Position numbers and translations under genes: made by a program. Of a stretch of DNA of 64,000 nucleotides, positions 54,938 to 64,000 are shown piece after piece (within the stretch, counting starts at the first letter, position 1; every line of letters begins with the position of its first letter). The DNA is taken from NCBI RefSeq assembly GCF_900232995.1, contig NZ_OCVX01000003.1:39681-103680 (forward strand), given 5' to 3'. A model generated the notes under the pieces. The model ran no database searches, was not told the origin of the DNA, and saw only the letters and a program-made list of their open reading frames with translations. This stretch comes from Mycobacterium simulans (GTDB lineage Bacteria; Actinomycetota; Actinomycetes; Mycobacteriales; Mycobacteriaceae).

Positions 54938-57900
54938 GGCGCCGGTGGACTCCAGGCCACCTGCACCACCCGCTCGTCGCCAGGACGGGTGATCAGGATG
55001 CCACGGCCCGCCGGCAGCGGCACCGGAACGCACGACCCGAACAGCGCGCCCTCGTCCGGTCGTCCGCTCATTATCAGTGCCATGCAACCGAAGTCGCGCA
55101 GGCCCGCGAGCATTGGCTCGAACATGGCCCGCGCCGCGCCTCCGCTGCGCCGGGCCACGATGACGTGCAAGCCGAGATCCCTTGCATGGGGCAGATATTC
55201 GAGTAGGACCAGCAACGGGTGGCCCGCGCACGTGGCGACCAGGTCGTAATCGTCTACCACAACATAGATGTCCGGCCCGGACCACCAAGACCTGGTTCGC
55301 AGCTGTGCCGGAGTCACCTCGGAGGGAAGCATCCGCGCCCGCAGCAAGTCCACCAGCGGAGGCAGCAGTTCGCCCAGCGCCGCGGGCGACATCGCGTAGC
55401 CGCCAACATGTTCCGGATCCATGAGGTCGAGCAGCGCGCGCCGGAAGTCGACGATCAGCAGCCGGGCTTGTCCGGCGGTTTTGGCCCGAACGATCCCGCG
55501 GCACAGGGTTCGCAGTGTGGCTGTCTTACCGCATTCGTTGTCGCCAAGAACCAACAGGTGCGGGTGACGCTCGAAGTCGACTGCGACCGGGCGCAGCCGG
55601 CGCTCCTCCAGGCCGAGCAGGATCCGCCCATCCGGGTCGTCGCCCGCTTGCTGGATAACGGTGTCATAGTCCACGCATGCCGGCAGCAGGGGTATCGGCG
55701 GCGCCGCTGCACCGTGTCGTTGCATCTCGACGCGTTCGAGCCTGGGCAGGGCGATTACCATGTGCAGCCCGTCGTGGCACAGGCCACGGCCCGCCTTGTC
55801 GCGGGGTACCTGCTGCGCCTGCCTGCGGTCCACTTCGGAATCCACGGGATCACCCAGCCGCAACTCGATGCGGGTGCCGATCTGGTCTTTCAGCGCAGGT
55901 CTGATTTCCGCCCAGCGCGACGCCGACAAGACCACATGGACCGCAAACGAAAGTCCTTGGGCCGCAATCGCAGTGATCGACTGCTCAAGCGCCTCGAACT
56001 CATGGCGCAGGCTCGCCCAGCCATCGATGACGAGAAACACATGCGCAACCGAGTCGAGGCTGCGGCCGCGAAGAGCGGCCTCCCGAGATCGCAGGATGGA
56101 CTCCAATTCGGCGACCATGCGCCGGACAAGCTCGGGCTCGGCTCTGCCGGCGACGTCGCCCACATGTGGCAATTCACGCATCGAAGCCAGGGCCCCACCG
56201 CCGAAATCCAGGCAGTAGAACTGCACCTGGGCCGGACTGTGGGTAGCGGCCAAGGCCGCGATCAGGGTCCGCAGTGCGGTCGACTTGCCCGATCGCGGTG
56301 ACCCGACAACCGCGACATTGCCTGCAGCTCCGGACAAGTCGACCGTCAGCGGCGTTCTTGACTGGTCAAACGGTCGGTCGACGATACCGATCGGCACCAC
56401 TAGCTCACCCCGAGCTTCGCCCAACAACGTGTCCAGCGTCGGCGCCGCCTCCAATGGCGGCAGCCAGACTTGGTGCGCGGGCGGTCCCAGACCCGACAGC
56501 CGGTCCAACACCGCATGCAAGACGCTACCCACGGGCTCTTCACCGACATGAGCGACCGGCCCGATGGCTTGCGCGGTGAACGGCCGCACTTCGGTGCCGA
56601 CACCCCCCGGACGCCGCGTCGCGAGCGGTCCCGAAACGAGGGCCGCCTGGAACCTGGTCAGCTCGCCGGTGGGCGTACGCAGGAATCCCGCGCCGGGCGT
56701 GTTCGGCAACTCATAGGCGTCGAGTGTGCCCAGGACAGTCCGTGAGTCGCTGGCAGACAGAGTTTTCAAACACACGCGATAGGAGAGATGAGCCTCCAGT
56801 CCACGCAGCCGGCCCTCGTCGAGGCGCTGGCTGGCCAGCAACAGGTGCATACCCAGCGACCGGCCGAGCCGGCCAATCGCAACGAACGTTTCCGCGAAAT
56901 CGGGATGCTGACTATGCAGTTCGGAAAACTCGTCGACGATGACGAATAGCGTTGGCAGCGCGATCAATCGCGCGCCGCCACGGCGCGCTTGTTCGTAGGC
57001 CGCGATGCTGACGAAGTTCCCGGCCGTGCGCAGCAGCTGCTGCCGGCGGTTCATTTCGCCGGCCAACGCTTCGCGCATCCGCGAAACCAGCGGAGCTTCA
57101 TCGGCGAGGTTGGGGAGGACGGCGGCCACGTGCGGCGCTCGCCCAAGGGCGAGAAATGTTGCCCCACCCTTGAAGTCGACCAGCAACAAGTTGAGCACTT
57201 CGGGAGAGTTTCGTACCATCATGCCCAATGCGACGGTGCGGAGCAGCTCCGACTTGCCCGACCCGGTCGCGCCGACACACAGCCCGTGCGGACCCATACC
57301 CCCCTCCGCGGGCTCCTTGATGTCCAACTCCACCGCTGCGCCATCGAGTGTGGCTCCGATCGGTGCACAGAGCCGGTCACCATGGCTTTGGCGGCGCCAC
57401 AACGTGGTCGCGTCGAGGCCCGCGACCTCACCGATGCCGAGCAGGCGGGGCCAGTCCGAACCACCGCCACGACGCGCAACCCGGCAGGCGGCCAGGCGGC
57501 GCGCGCAGACCACCGCGTCAACGGGATCCATCTGGTCCGGGCACACTAACGTTGACACTTCGCCGCCGCACGTGACCACCAAAGACCCGTCGCCGCGGTC
57601 ACTGCCCACCCGCAGCGTGACCGCATCTGCAATGCCGCCGTCGACACCCGTCTCCGTGTCGACAATCATCACCAGTCGGACGGGCGCCGCCGCATCAACA
57701 TCACTCGGATGCCGACTGTGCGGCAACCATTTCAGCCAATCCCACTCGTCAGCCGTGCGGTCGCTGACCACTGCCGCGATCAACAGTTGGTCCGGAGCAT
57801 GCAGCACTGCCAGCTGGCAGATCATCGCGCGTAGCAACGCACGCACCGGCGTCGCCTCGCCGTCGATCGTGATAGCCCCACGCAGTTGGATCGCGACGGG

Positions 57901-58461
57901 CACATCCGCAATCGTCGAGTGCGCCCTCAGAAAGCGGCGTAGCGCTGTGACGGTTACCGGATCCGACCGTGGTGGGGAGGGAATCTGCGGGGCCACCAGA
58001 CGCCGGGCGAGCGGCTGATTTCCACGGCCAACACGAACGCAGCAGAATTCGGGATCGTCCGGCCGGCGTTCCCACATCCGCGAGCCGCCCACCAAGGTCC
58101 ATAAGGCATCGGGATCAGGATGTGCCCGGTTCAGTGCCACACGTTGTGCCGCAGCGGTTTCGGCGACAGTACTGCGCAAGCCGCTCAGATATCCGAGGTA
58201 GTCGACGCGAGCAGTACCGATCTCGGCGCCCCGCCGACGGCCAGGCCCGGTTACCGTGGTCACCACTAACGAGACCAGCATCATCATCGGGAAGGCCACG
58301 AATGTGGGGTTGCGCACCAGCGGCGCCCCCGAGAACGAGGCCGCCGCAACGACGCCCACGGTAGCGACGGAGATGACCACCGGCAACAGCCTTAACAGCA
58401 AGCCGGGCGCTGCAGTTCGCGGCACCTCGGGTGGCGCGGCAACCTCGATGTCGGCGGTCAC
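54934..58461 (-). CDS. eccC4: ESX-4 secretion ATPase EccC4
   Basis: A 1175-residue FtsK/SpoIIIE-type ATPase. Two N-terminal membrane helices ([32 protein letters not shown]) precede three ATPase domains with Walker A motifs GATGSGKS near residue 398, GSPRSGKS near 721 and GDNECGKT near 973. Walker B-like [11 protein letters not shown] follows the first. The substrate-recognising third domain is C-terminal. It is one polypeptide, as in ESX-4, not split as in ESX-1. It diverges from eccD4. Confidence 0.95.
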   Translation of the reverse strand: MTADIEVAAPPEVPRTAAPGLLLRLLPVVISVATVGVVAAASFSGAPLVRNPTFVAFPMMMLVSLVVTTVTGPGRRRGAEIGTARVDYLGYLSGLRSTVAETAAAQRVALNRAHPDPDALWTLVGGSRMWERRPDDPEFCCVRVGRGNQPLARRLVAPQIPSPPRSDPVTVTALRRFLRAHSTIADVPVAIQLRGAITIDGEATPVRALLRAMICQLAVLHAPDQLLIAAVVSDRTADEWDWLKWLPHSRHPSDVDAAAPVRLVMIVDTETGVDGGIADAVTLRVGSDRGDGSLVVTCGGEVSTLVCPDQMDPVDAVVCARRLAACRVARRGGGSDWPRLLGIGEVAGLDATTLWRRQSHGDRLCAPIGATLDGAAVELDIKEPAEGGMGPHGLCVGATGSGKSELLRTVALGMMVRNSPEVLNLLLVDFKGGATFLALGRAPHVAAVLPNLADEAPLVSRMREALAGEMNRRQQLLRTAGNFVSIAAYEQARRGGARLIALPTLFVIVDEFSELHSQHPDFAETFVAIGRLGRSLGMHLLLASQRLDEGRLRGLEAHLSYRVCLKTLSASDSRTVLGTLDAYELPNTPGAGFLRTPTGELTRFQAALVSGPLATRRPGGVGTEVRPFTAQAIGPVAHVGEEPVGSVLHAVLDRLSGLGPPAHQVWLPPLEAAPTLDTLLGEARGELVVPIGIVDRPFDQSRTPLTVDLSGAAGNVAVVGSPRSGKSTALRTLIAALAATHSPAQVQFYCLDFGGGALASMRELPHVGDVAGRAEPELVRRMVAELESILRSREAALRGRSLDSVAHVFLVIDGWASLRHEFEALEQSITAIAAQGLSFAVHVVLSASRWAEIRPALKDQIGTRIELRLGDPVDSEVDRRQAQQVPRDKAGRGLCHDGLHMVIALPRLERVEMQRHGAAAPPIPLLPACVDYDTVIQQAGDDPDGRILLGLEERRLRPVAVDFERHPHLLVLGDNECGKTATLRTLCRGIVRAKTAGQARLLIVDFRRALLDLMDPEHVGGYAMSPAALGELLPPLVDLLRARMLPSEVTPAQLRTRSWWSGPDIYVVVDDYDLVATCAGHPLLVLLEYLPHARDLGLHVIVARRSGGAARAMFEPMLAGLRDFGCMALIMSGRPDEGALFGSCVPVPLPAGRGILITRPGDERVVQVAWSPPAP

Positions 58462-58556
58462 GGTTGGGCGACGTTAGGCAGCGCAGTCATTGGACCGCAA
58501 GTCGCCTGTGCACAACCGAATACCGGATCACCCGGAACTGGCTAGCGTCCCGCGAT

Positions 58557-59903
58557 ATGTCTGCATCCGATCCCGGCCTGCGCCGCGTCGCTGTGCACGC
58601 CGGCACCGCCACCGTCGACCTGTCACTGCCTGCCGCAGTGCCGGTTGCCACGCTCATTCCATCGATCATCGACATGGTCGGCACCCGAACCGCCGATTCG
58701 GCGGCGATGCGCTATCAGCTGTCCCGTGTCGGCGCGTCGGCGCTTCCGGGGTCGACGACATTGGCGCAAAACGATATCCGAGACGGCACGGTACTGGTCT
58801 TGAGCCAGTCCCCTCTCGAGCCGCCCGTCACACGTTGTGACGATGTTGCCGAGTCGGTTTCGGCGACGCTCGATTCCTCGACCGGACCGCGGTCCCGGAA
58901 AGCGACCCGGCTCACTGGCGCGGTCGCGGCGATCTGCCTGACCGCTACCGGCGCTCTGGTTCTAGCGCGAAACGCGCTCAACAGCACCGCCGCTCGGCAT
59001 GCCGGCACAACGGCGGCTATGGCGGCGGGGGCCGCCGCGATCGCACTGCTCTGTGCGGCGATTGCACACCGGACATATCGCGATCCGGGTGCTGGTCTCT
59101 CGCTTGGCCTGATCGCCATCATGTTCGCCGCGGTTGCCGGCCTGCTGGCGGTGCCCGGTGTTCCCGGTGCCGCAAGCGTACTGCTGGCCGCGATGGCGGC
59201 GGCTGTCACCGCGGTGCTGGCGATGCGCGTAACGGGTTGTGGTGTAGTCACATTGACTGCCGTGGCGTGCAGTGCGGTCGTCACCGCCATCGCTGCGCTG
59301 GCGGGTGTACTCGTCGCGGCCCCACCGTGCACGATCGGTTCGGCACTTGCGCTGGCTTCGCTTGGGCTACTGGAGCTATCTCCGCGGATTGCGATCCAGC
59401 TAGCCGGGCTGTCGCCAAGAGACGATGACTTACCGGCAGCAGATCTAGTGGCCGCCAAGGCCATCCGCGCCGACGTCTGGTTGACTAGCCTGCTTGCCGC
59501 CTTCGCATCGTCGGCCGCCATCGGTGCCATCGCCGCCGCGATCAGCGCCCGTAAAGCCGTCCCGTTGGCCGCGGTCATTGCCGCGCTGTTGCTGCTACGT
59601 GCACGTTCAGTCGTGTGGAAAAGAACGCTGGTGTTTGTTATCAGTGGAATTACCACCGCAACAACAACCTTCGCTGTCGCCGCGGCCGGCGCACCGCGGC
59701 ACGGGCCATGGATAGCGGCGCTGGCCGCGACCCTGGCAGCGGTGGCCATGTATCTGGGCTTCATGGCTCCCACGACGCCGCTCTCACCGGTGGCACGCCG
59801 AAGCGTCCAAGTGCTGGAGTGCCTGATGCTGGTCACGATGGTGCCTCTGACCTGTTGGATTTGCGGTGTGTTCAGCGCGGTTCGCGGCGTCGACCTGATA
59901 TGA
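58557..59903 (+). CDS. eccD4: ESX-4 membrane channel component EccD4
   Basis: A 448-residue protein from ATG 58557 (MSASDPGLRRVAVHAGTATVDLSLP). The first ~85 residues form the ubiquitin-like domain typical of EccD (LIPSIIDMVGTR, GTVLVLSQSPLE); the rest is about eleven membrane helices. The frame is open further upstream but shows no conservation. Its TGA overlaps the ATG of mycP4 (ATGA). Confidence 0.93.
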   Translation: MSASDPGLRRVAVHAGTATVDLSLPAAVPVATLIPSIIDMVGTRTADSAAMRYQLSRVGASALPGSTTLAQNDIRDGTVLVLSQSPLEPPVTRCDDVAESVSATLDSSTGPRSRKATRLTGAVAAICLTATGALVLARNALNSTAARHAGTTAAMAAGAAAIALLCAAIAHRTYRDPGAGLSLGLIAIMFAAVAGLLAVPGVPGAASVLLAAMAAAVTAVLAMRVTGCGVVTLTAVACSAVVTAIAALAGVLVAAPPCTIGSALALASLGLLELSPRIAIQLAGLSPRDDDLPAADLVAAKAIRADVWLTSLLAAFASSAAIGAIAAAISARKAVPLAAVIAALLLLRARSVVWKRTLVFVISGITTATTTFAVAAAGAPRHGPWIAALAATLAAVAMYLGFMAPTTPLSPVARRSVQVLECLMLVTMVPLTCWICGVFSAVRGVDLI

Positions 59904-61264
59904 GGACGAAGACGGCACGCTTCATGCGTCTGCTGGTGATCGCGGCGCTGACGGTGCTTTCCCAGTGCACCGCACCGCCGGCGCGCGCGGTTTCGCCGCC
60001 GCCGATCGACGAAAAGCGGCTGCCTGCACCGGCATTGCCAGCACCCCAACAGCCCACCGTGCAACGCGAAGTCTGTACGGTGGTGAAGGCAGCATCGGAT
60101 AGACCTGACGTCGACGCTCAGCTCGCCGATCTCGACCTGGCACAGATCTGGCAACTCACCCGCGGTGCAGGCCAACGGGTGGCGGTCATCGACACCGGCG
60201 TGTCACGGCACCGACGACTACCCGATCTGGTGGCCGGCGGCGACTACGTCTCCAACGGCGACGGCACCCAGGATTGCGATGCGCACGGCACGTTGGTGGC
60301 CGGAATCATCGCCGCTGCACCCAGTTCCACCACCGACCGGTTCAGCGGCATGGCGCCTGACGTCACCCTGATCAGCATCCGCCAGTCCAGTGCCAAGTTC
60401 GCTCCGGTCGGCGACCGGTCCGGCTCGGGGGTGGGCGACGTGGACACCATGGCAAAAGCCGTCCGGACGGCCGCCGATCTCGGCGCGTCGGTGATTAACA
60501 TTTCGTCCGTTGCCTGCGTTCCCGCGGCGGAAGCGCTCGACGACCGCGCGCTGGGCGCCGCACTGGCCTACGCGGTCGATGTCAAGAACACCGTCGTCGT
60601 GGCCGCTGCCGGTAACTCCGGCGGCGGCGCGCAGTGTCCGGCTCAGCGCTCCGATGCGACCCGGGACACCGTTACGGTCGCGGTCAGCCCGGCCTGGTAC
60701 GACGACTACGTACTGACCGTAGGTTCGGTGAACGTCAAAGGGGAACCGTCGGCATTCACTCTGGCCGGCCCGTGGGTGGATGTCGCCGCGACCGGCGAGG
60801 GCGTGACCTCGCTTAGCCCAGTGGGTGACGGGCTCGTGAATGGCATTGACGGACAGCATGGTTCGGCGCTGGTGTCGGGTACCAGTTACGCCGCGCCCGT
60901 GGTCAGCGGGCTGGCCGCCCTGATACGGGCCCGGTTCCCGTCATTGAGCGCCCGGCAGGTAATGGCGCGCATCGAGGCGACCGCGCACCACCCGCCCTCC
61001 GGATGGAACCCGCTCGTCGGCAACGGCACCGTCGATGCGCTGACCGCGGTCAGCACCGGCACAACCCCGCAATCGCCCAATCCCGCTGATGTAGCTGCGC
61101 CGGTTACCCAGCCGCCGATGCGCGAGCCTTCGGACAACCGGGCCCGAGACACCGCATTTGGTGGCGCCGCGATATGCCTGGTTGGCCTGGTGGCCGCGCT
61201 CGGCATCGGTGCCCTGTCACGGCGGGGAGCTCGGCTAAGGCACGATAGCGTCGCGGGCGACTGA
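59900..61264 (+). CDS. mycP4: ESX-4 mycosin protease MycP4
   Basis: A 454-residue membrane-anchored subtilisin-like protease. The signal peptide is RFMRLLVIAALTVLSQCTAPP. The catalytic triad is D98 (VAVIDTGV), H129 (DAHGTLVAG) and S329 (SGTSYAAPVVSG), with oxyanion N239 (AAAGNSGG). A C-terminal membrane helix (AAICLVGLVAALGIGAL) anchors it. ATG 59900 overlaps eccD4. Mycosins stabilise and regulate their ESX system. The gene ends 30 bases into the converging eccB4. Confidence 0.95.
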   Translation: MRTKTARFMRLLVIAALTVLSQCTAPPARAVSPPPIDEKRLPAPALPAPQQPTVQREVCTVVKAASDRPDVDAQLADLDLAQIWQLTRGAGQRVAVIDTGVSRHRRLPDLVAGGDYVSNGDGTQDCDAHGTLVAGIIAAAPSSTTDRFSGMAPDVTLISIRQSSAKFAPVGDRSGSGVGDVDTMAKAVRTAADLGASVINISSVACVPAAEALDDRALGAALAYAVDVKNTVVVAAAGNSGGGAQCPAQRSDATRDTVTVAVSPAWYDDYVLTVGSVNVKGEPSAFTLAGPWVDVAATGEGVTSLSPVGDGLVNGIDGQHGSALVSGTSYAAPVVSGLAALIRARFPSLSARQVMARIEATAHHPPSGWNPLVGNGTVDALTAVSTGTTPQSPNPADVAAPVTQPPMREPSDNRARDTAFGGAAICLVGLVAALGIGALSRRGARLRHDSVAGD

Positions 61265-62602
61265 CGCCCGCTGTCTGCTCAGCTCCGGACCCGACGGCAG
61301 TGTTGCCAACACCGGCCACGGGGCCGGAACCGCTGCCGGCGGCAATCCGAGGTCATGCGCCGCGTCGTCGTCGTGGACCGCGAACCGCACGCCGCTGTCG
61401 GTGACGAGATAGCGCGTGCCAGCCCGCGTGCTGTCCGCCACGTAGGCGCTGCGGCCCGGCGGAAGGTAAACCGCATCCAGCGCGGGGCCGCGGCCATCGG
61501 CTTGCGCCAGCCGCACCGGCACCTGCCCGGCCGGCACCGGCACGCCGCTGCCAGCAGAGAACGTGATGTCGGGACGACCCGATTGCGCGGACGACCAGGT
61601 CGCGCACACCGTGGCACCGTCCACTGGCGTCGGTGCCCGGTCTGGAAAGGTGGACACCCGCAAGCTATTGACGATCGGCGTCGTCCCGATCACATCGGGC
61701 GCGACCGCGATGACGGTGGCGGTGCCCTGCGAGTTGCTGAACCGCAACAGATCGGCCGCGACCTGGCCGATTCGTTGCACCCCGCCGCGCAACACCACGT
61801 AATACTCGTCACCCTCGGCGCGTGTGATCCTCAGCACACTGCCGACCGCAAATCCGGGTGGGCCTGCCGGCGCCGGCCCACCCACACCCCCGATCCGGGG
61901 AGACGCGATCGACGGCGCCTCCGGCACGGCGTTGAGCAAAGACGGTGAGACGACCCGCGGCACCCGTCCCTCCAGCTTGAGCGCACGCTGAACCGCGGGG
62001 TCAGACAGATCCACCATCGCCCGTTGTCCGCGGTAGAGCAGGTAGGCCGGCGAATCGTGGCCGGGCGAAACCAGGACGGTCTGGTCAGCAGCCAGCGGGC
62101 GGACCGACGAGTTCGCAGCGGTCGCGACGATGACCGTCGTTGCCCCACCCATGTCGGAATCACAGATCGTCCAGATCGATTCGGCGCCGGACAACGGCGG
62201 CGCAACGAACTGCGGCGCGCCCGGAATGCCCAGCAGGGGACCGCGCTTGGTGCGGCGCAGTTCGGACTCGCGCACCGGGCGCGGGTTAGCGTCCGTCGCC
62301 GCGATCAGCCGCGCCGACGCCAGGTTCAGTACCGGGTGCCAGGTATCGCCGACTCGTACGTAAAGCGCTCCGGATTCCCGACTCATCACGATTCGCGCAT
62401 CGCCGAGACCGGCCTGCGGACTCAGCAAACCAACGAACGCGCACCCCGCCACGGCGATCGCCGTCAGTAAGCACCCCACCATCAATGACGCCGGGTGTCT
62501 CCGCAGGGGTTCGTTGGCCGTGCGGATATCCCTGCGCAGCAATGCGCACTCGATACGCCGCACCAGAAATCGATGGCCACTGACATCTAGCCAAGTAGTC
62601 AT
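61235..62602 (-). CDS. eccB4: ESX-4 component EccB4
   Basis: A 455-residue protein from ATG 62602 (MTTWLDVSGHRFLVRRIECALLRRD). One membrane helix (SLMVGCLLTAIAVAGCAFVGLL) precedes a large periplasmic repeat domain (ESGALYVRVGDTWHPVLNLASARLI, KRGPLLGIPGAPQF, CDSDMGG, YLPPGRSAYV, YLVTDSGVRFAVHDD). It lies opposite to eccD4-mycP4, its end overlapping mycP4 by 30 bases. EccB forms the periplasmic part of the pore. Confidence 0.94.
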   Translation of the reverse strand: MTTWLDVSGHRFLVRRIECALLRRDIRTANEPLRRHPASLMVGCLLTAIAVAGCAFVGLLSPQAGLGDARIVMSRESGALYVRVGDTWHPVLNLASARLIAATDANPRPVRESELRRTKRGPLLGIPGAPQFVAPPLSGAESIWTICDSDMGGATTVIVATAANSSVRPLAADQTVLVSPGHDSPAYLLYRGQRAMVDLSDPAVQRALKLEGRVPRVVSPSLLNAVPEAPSIASPRIGGVGGPAPAGPPGFAVGSVLRITRAEGDEYYVVLRGGVQRIGQVAADLLRFSNSQGTATVIAVAPDVIGTTPIVNSLRVSTFPDRAPTPVDGATVCATWSSAQSGRPDITFSAGSGVPVPAGQVPVRLAQADGRGPALDAVYLPPGRSAYVADSTRAGTRYLVTDSGVRFAVHDDDAAHDLGLPPAAVPAPWPVLATLPSGPELSRQRASVARDAIVP

Positions 62603-62732
62603 CTTCACCCCCCGAACGTCCCCCAACAGCCCGATCGTTCTGGCTTACGGTAGGCCGCCAGCCAACCGCTTCGCGCCGTTCATCCACAGGTTGCGAGGTT
62701 TCACCGCACCCGGCCACGGGTAAAATTTCGGG

Positions 62733-63509
62733 GTGAATAATCGCCGATTGCGCCGCGGTGCCCTCACCATTGCCGCCGCGGGCGTTTTATCAGTCGCGCC
62801 CACCATTGGTAGCGCCAACACCATCCCGGTCGCTTCCGCCGACAACTGCCCGGACGCCGAAGTCACCTTCGCCCGCGGCACCAGTGAGCCGCCCGGTATC
62901 GGCCGCGTCGGCGAAGCCTTCGTCGACTCGCTGCGCCAGCAGACCGGCAAGAACATCGGGGTTTACGCGGTGAACTATGCCGCCAGCCGCCTCCAACTGC
63001 ACGGAGGTGACGGCGCCAACGACACCATTGCACACATCAAGTCGATGGCCTCGTCCTGCCCCAACACCAAGCTGGTTTTGGGGGGCTACTCACAGGGCGC
63101 GGACGTGATCGACATCGTGGCCGGAGTTCCTTTGGGCGGCATCACTTTCGGCAGCCCGCTACCGGCCGAATACGTGGACAACATCGCGGCGGTAGCGGTA
63201 TTCGGCAACGTGGCCAATCGCAGCGGCGGGTCGCTGACCACGCAGAGTGCATTGTTGGGATCGAAGGCGATTGACTTGTGCAACCCCAGCGACCCGATTT
63301 GTCACGCCGGACCGGGCAATGAATGGAGCGGGCACACCGACGGCTATGTCCCCGTGTACACCACGCAGGCGGCGAGCTTCGTTGCGACGAAACTGATGTC
63401 GTCCCCGGTCATGCAAATACCCGGTTCGATCCCGCAGGCACCCGGGCCCCAGCCGGTGCCCGGGCCCAGCTCTCAGGTGCCCGTCCCCGGCCCCGGATCC
63501 ATTCACTGA
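62733..63509 (+). CDS. cut3: Secreted cutinase-family esterase Cut3
   Basis: A 258-residue cutinase-like protein. The signal peptide is [25 protein letters not shown]. The nucleophile is S120 in [13 protein letters not shown]; the acid and histidine are D187 (CNPSDPICH) and H201 ([10 protein letters not shown]); [15 protein letters not shown] is the family N-terminal block. It should hydrolyse esters of host or own lipids. The C-terminal ~35 residues are Pro/Gly/Val-rich (repeats around [19 protein letters not shown]). GTG 62733 is the start. It is in tandem with cut4. Confidence 0.92.
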   Translation: MNNRRLRRGALTIAAAGVLSVAPTIGSANTIPVASADNCPDAEVTFARGTSEPPGIGRVGEAFVDSLRQQTGKNIGVYAVNYAASRLQLHGGDGANDTIAHIKSMASSCPNTKLVLGGYSQGADVIDIVAGVPLGGITFGSPLPAEYVDNIAAVAVFGNVANRSGGSLTTQSALLGSKAIDLCNPSDPICHAGPGNEWSGHTDGYVPVYTTQAASFVATKLMSSPVMQIPGSIPQAPGPQPVPGPSSQVPVPGPGSIH

Positions 63510-63540
63510 CGCTGTGTCAACAAGCCCGTAACATTGCCGC

Positions 63541-64000
63541 ATGAGGCTAATCGGGCTTATCGCGGCCGCCGCAATCGCGGCGGCCGCATTGCTTGCACCT
63601 CCACTGGCGCCCAAGGCATCGGCGGCCTGCCCGGACGTCCAGGTGGTCTTCGCGCGGGGAACCGGTGAGCCGCCAGGCATCGGTCGGGTAGGCCAGGCCC
63701 TGGTCAACTCGCTGCACCAACAAACGGGCAGAGCCATTGCGGCATACGGGGTGAACTACCCGGCGAACGACGACTTCCTGGCCGCCACGGAAGGCGCAAA
63801 CGACGCCAGCGACCATGTTCAGCAAATGGCTAACACATGCCCTGACACCAAGCTGGTGCTCGGCGGGTACTCGCAGGGGGCCGCGGTGATCGACATCGTC
63901 ACTGCCGCACCATTACCCGGTCTGGGCTTCAGTCAGCCGTTACCGGCCGAAGCCGCCGACCACGTCGCTGCGGTAACTCTTTTCGGCAATCCGTCAGGGC
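63541..64000 (+). CDS. cut4: Secreted cutinase-family esterase Cut4 (cut by window edge)
   Basis: The first 153 residues are present. The signal peptide is [24 protein letters not shown], followed by [17 protein letters not shown] and the nucleophile S111 in [15 protein letters not shown]. The acid and histidine residues lie beyond the window. It is a tandem paralogue of cut3, 31 bases downstream, and corresponds to Rv3452. Confidence 0.9.
   Translation, partial: MRLIGLIAAAAIAAAALLAPPLAPKASAACPDVQVVFARGTGEPPGIGRVGQALVNSLHQQTGRAIAAYGVNYPANDDFLAATEGANDASDHVQQMANTCPDTKLVLGGYSQGAAVIDIVTAAPLPGLGFSQPLPAEAADHVAAVTLFGNPSG

Overview
The window reads as chromosomal DNA of a slow-growing, pathogenic-lineage Mycobacterium. 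It is GC-rich and carries PE_PGRS and PPE genes, WhiB3, SigD with its anti-sigma factor, a complete ESX-4 locus, two cutinases and LexA, IdeR and CIRCE sites of mycobacterial type. Gene content and order mostly follow the M. tuberculosis Rv3394c-Rv3452 segment (compared from memory). Protein sequences differ enough (WhiB3 at roughly ten of 102 residues) that it looks like a close relative such as the M. kansasii/M. marinum side of the genus, not M. tuberculosis itself. Species assignment is an inference.

Layout. 1-1.7 kb: DNA-damage mutagenesis genes imuB (cut by the window edge) and imuA' behind a LexA box, plus a frameshifted small gene. 1.7-9 kb: phytoene synthase, a SAM methyltransferase, guaA, a cold-shock-domain protein, and a beta-phosphoglucomutase/GH65 phosphorylase pair. 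9-14.8 kb: an accessory sugar island of aminotransferase and glycosyltransferase (+ strand) facing a flavoprotein and a methyltransferase (- strand), with a sugar N-formyltransferase beside them; IdeR-like boxes sit upstream of both arms. 14.9-21 kb: TetR repressor with twin operators, Fe(II)/2-oxoglutarate sulfatase, choD, guaB3, guaB2. 21-26.6 kb: the SigD/RsdA module, an extra PPE gene between imperfect direct repeats, whiB3. 27-35 kb: a tailed SodC-like lipoprotein, groES-groEL1 under CIRCE, and a tight tsaD-rimI-tsaB-tsaE-hydrolase-alr series. 35-37 kb: a frame-broken PE_PGRS gene and a second PE 5' remnant. 37-45 kb: gadB, nnrD, a second SAM methyltransferase, glmS with three membrane proteins, two of them rhomboid-like. 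45-48.7 kb: small conserved genes plus a coupled LLM-flavin oxidoreductase/amine oxidase pair. 48.7-64 kb: an EspA/EspC-like pair, glmM, rpsI, rplM, then ESX-4 (esxT, esxU, Rv3446c-like, eccC4, eccD4, mycP4, eccB4) and cutinases cut3 and cut4 (cut by the right edge).

How they work together. guaA, guaB2 and guaB3 serve GMP synthesis; glmS and glmM feed UDP-GlcNAc for the cell wall; alr supplies D-alanine; tsaB/D/E make tRNA t6A. The accessory parts (sugar island, PPE, PE_PGRS, oxidoreductase pair, duplicated methyltransferase and membrane genes) appear to be where this genome departs from M. tuberculosis. The most interesting are the iron-box-flanked amino-sugar island, whose formyltransferase has lost its start codon, the tandem rhomboid-like proteins, and the PPE insertion bordered by direct repeats. 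No insertion sequence, CRISPR array or RNA gene was recognised.
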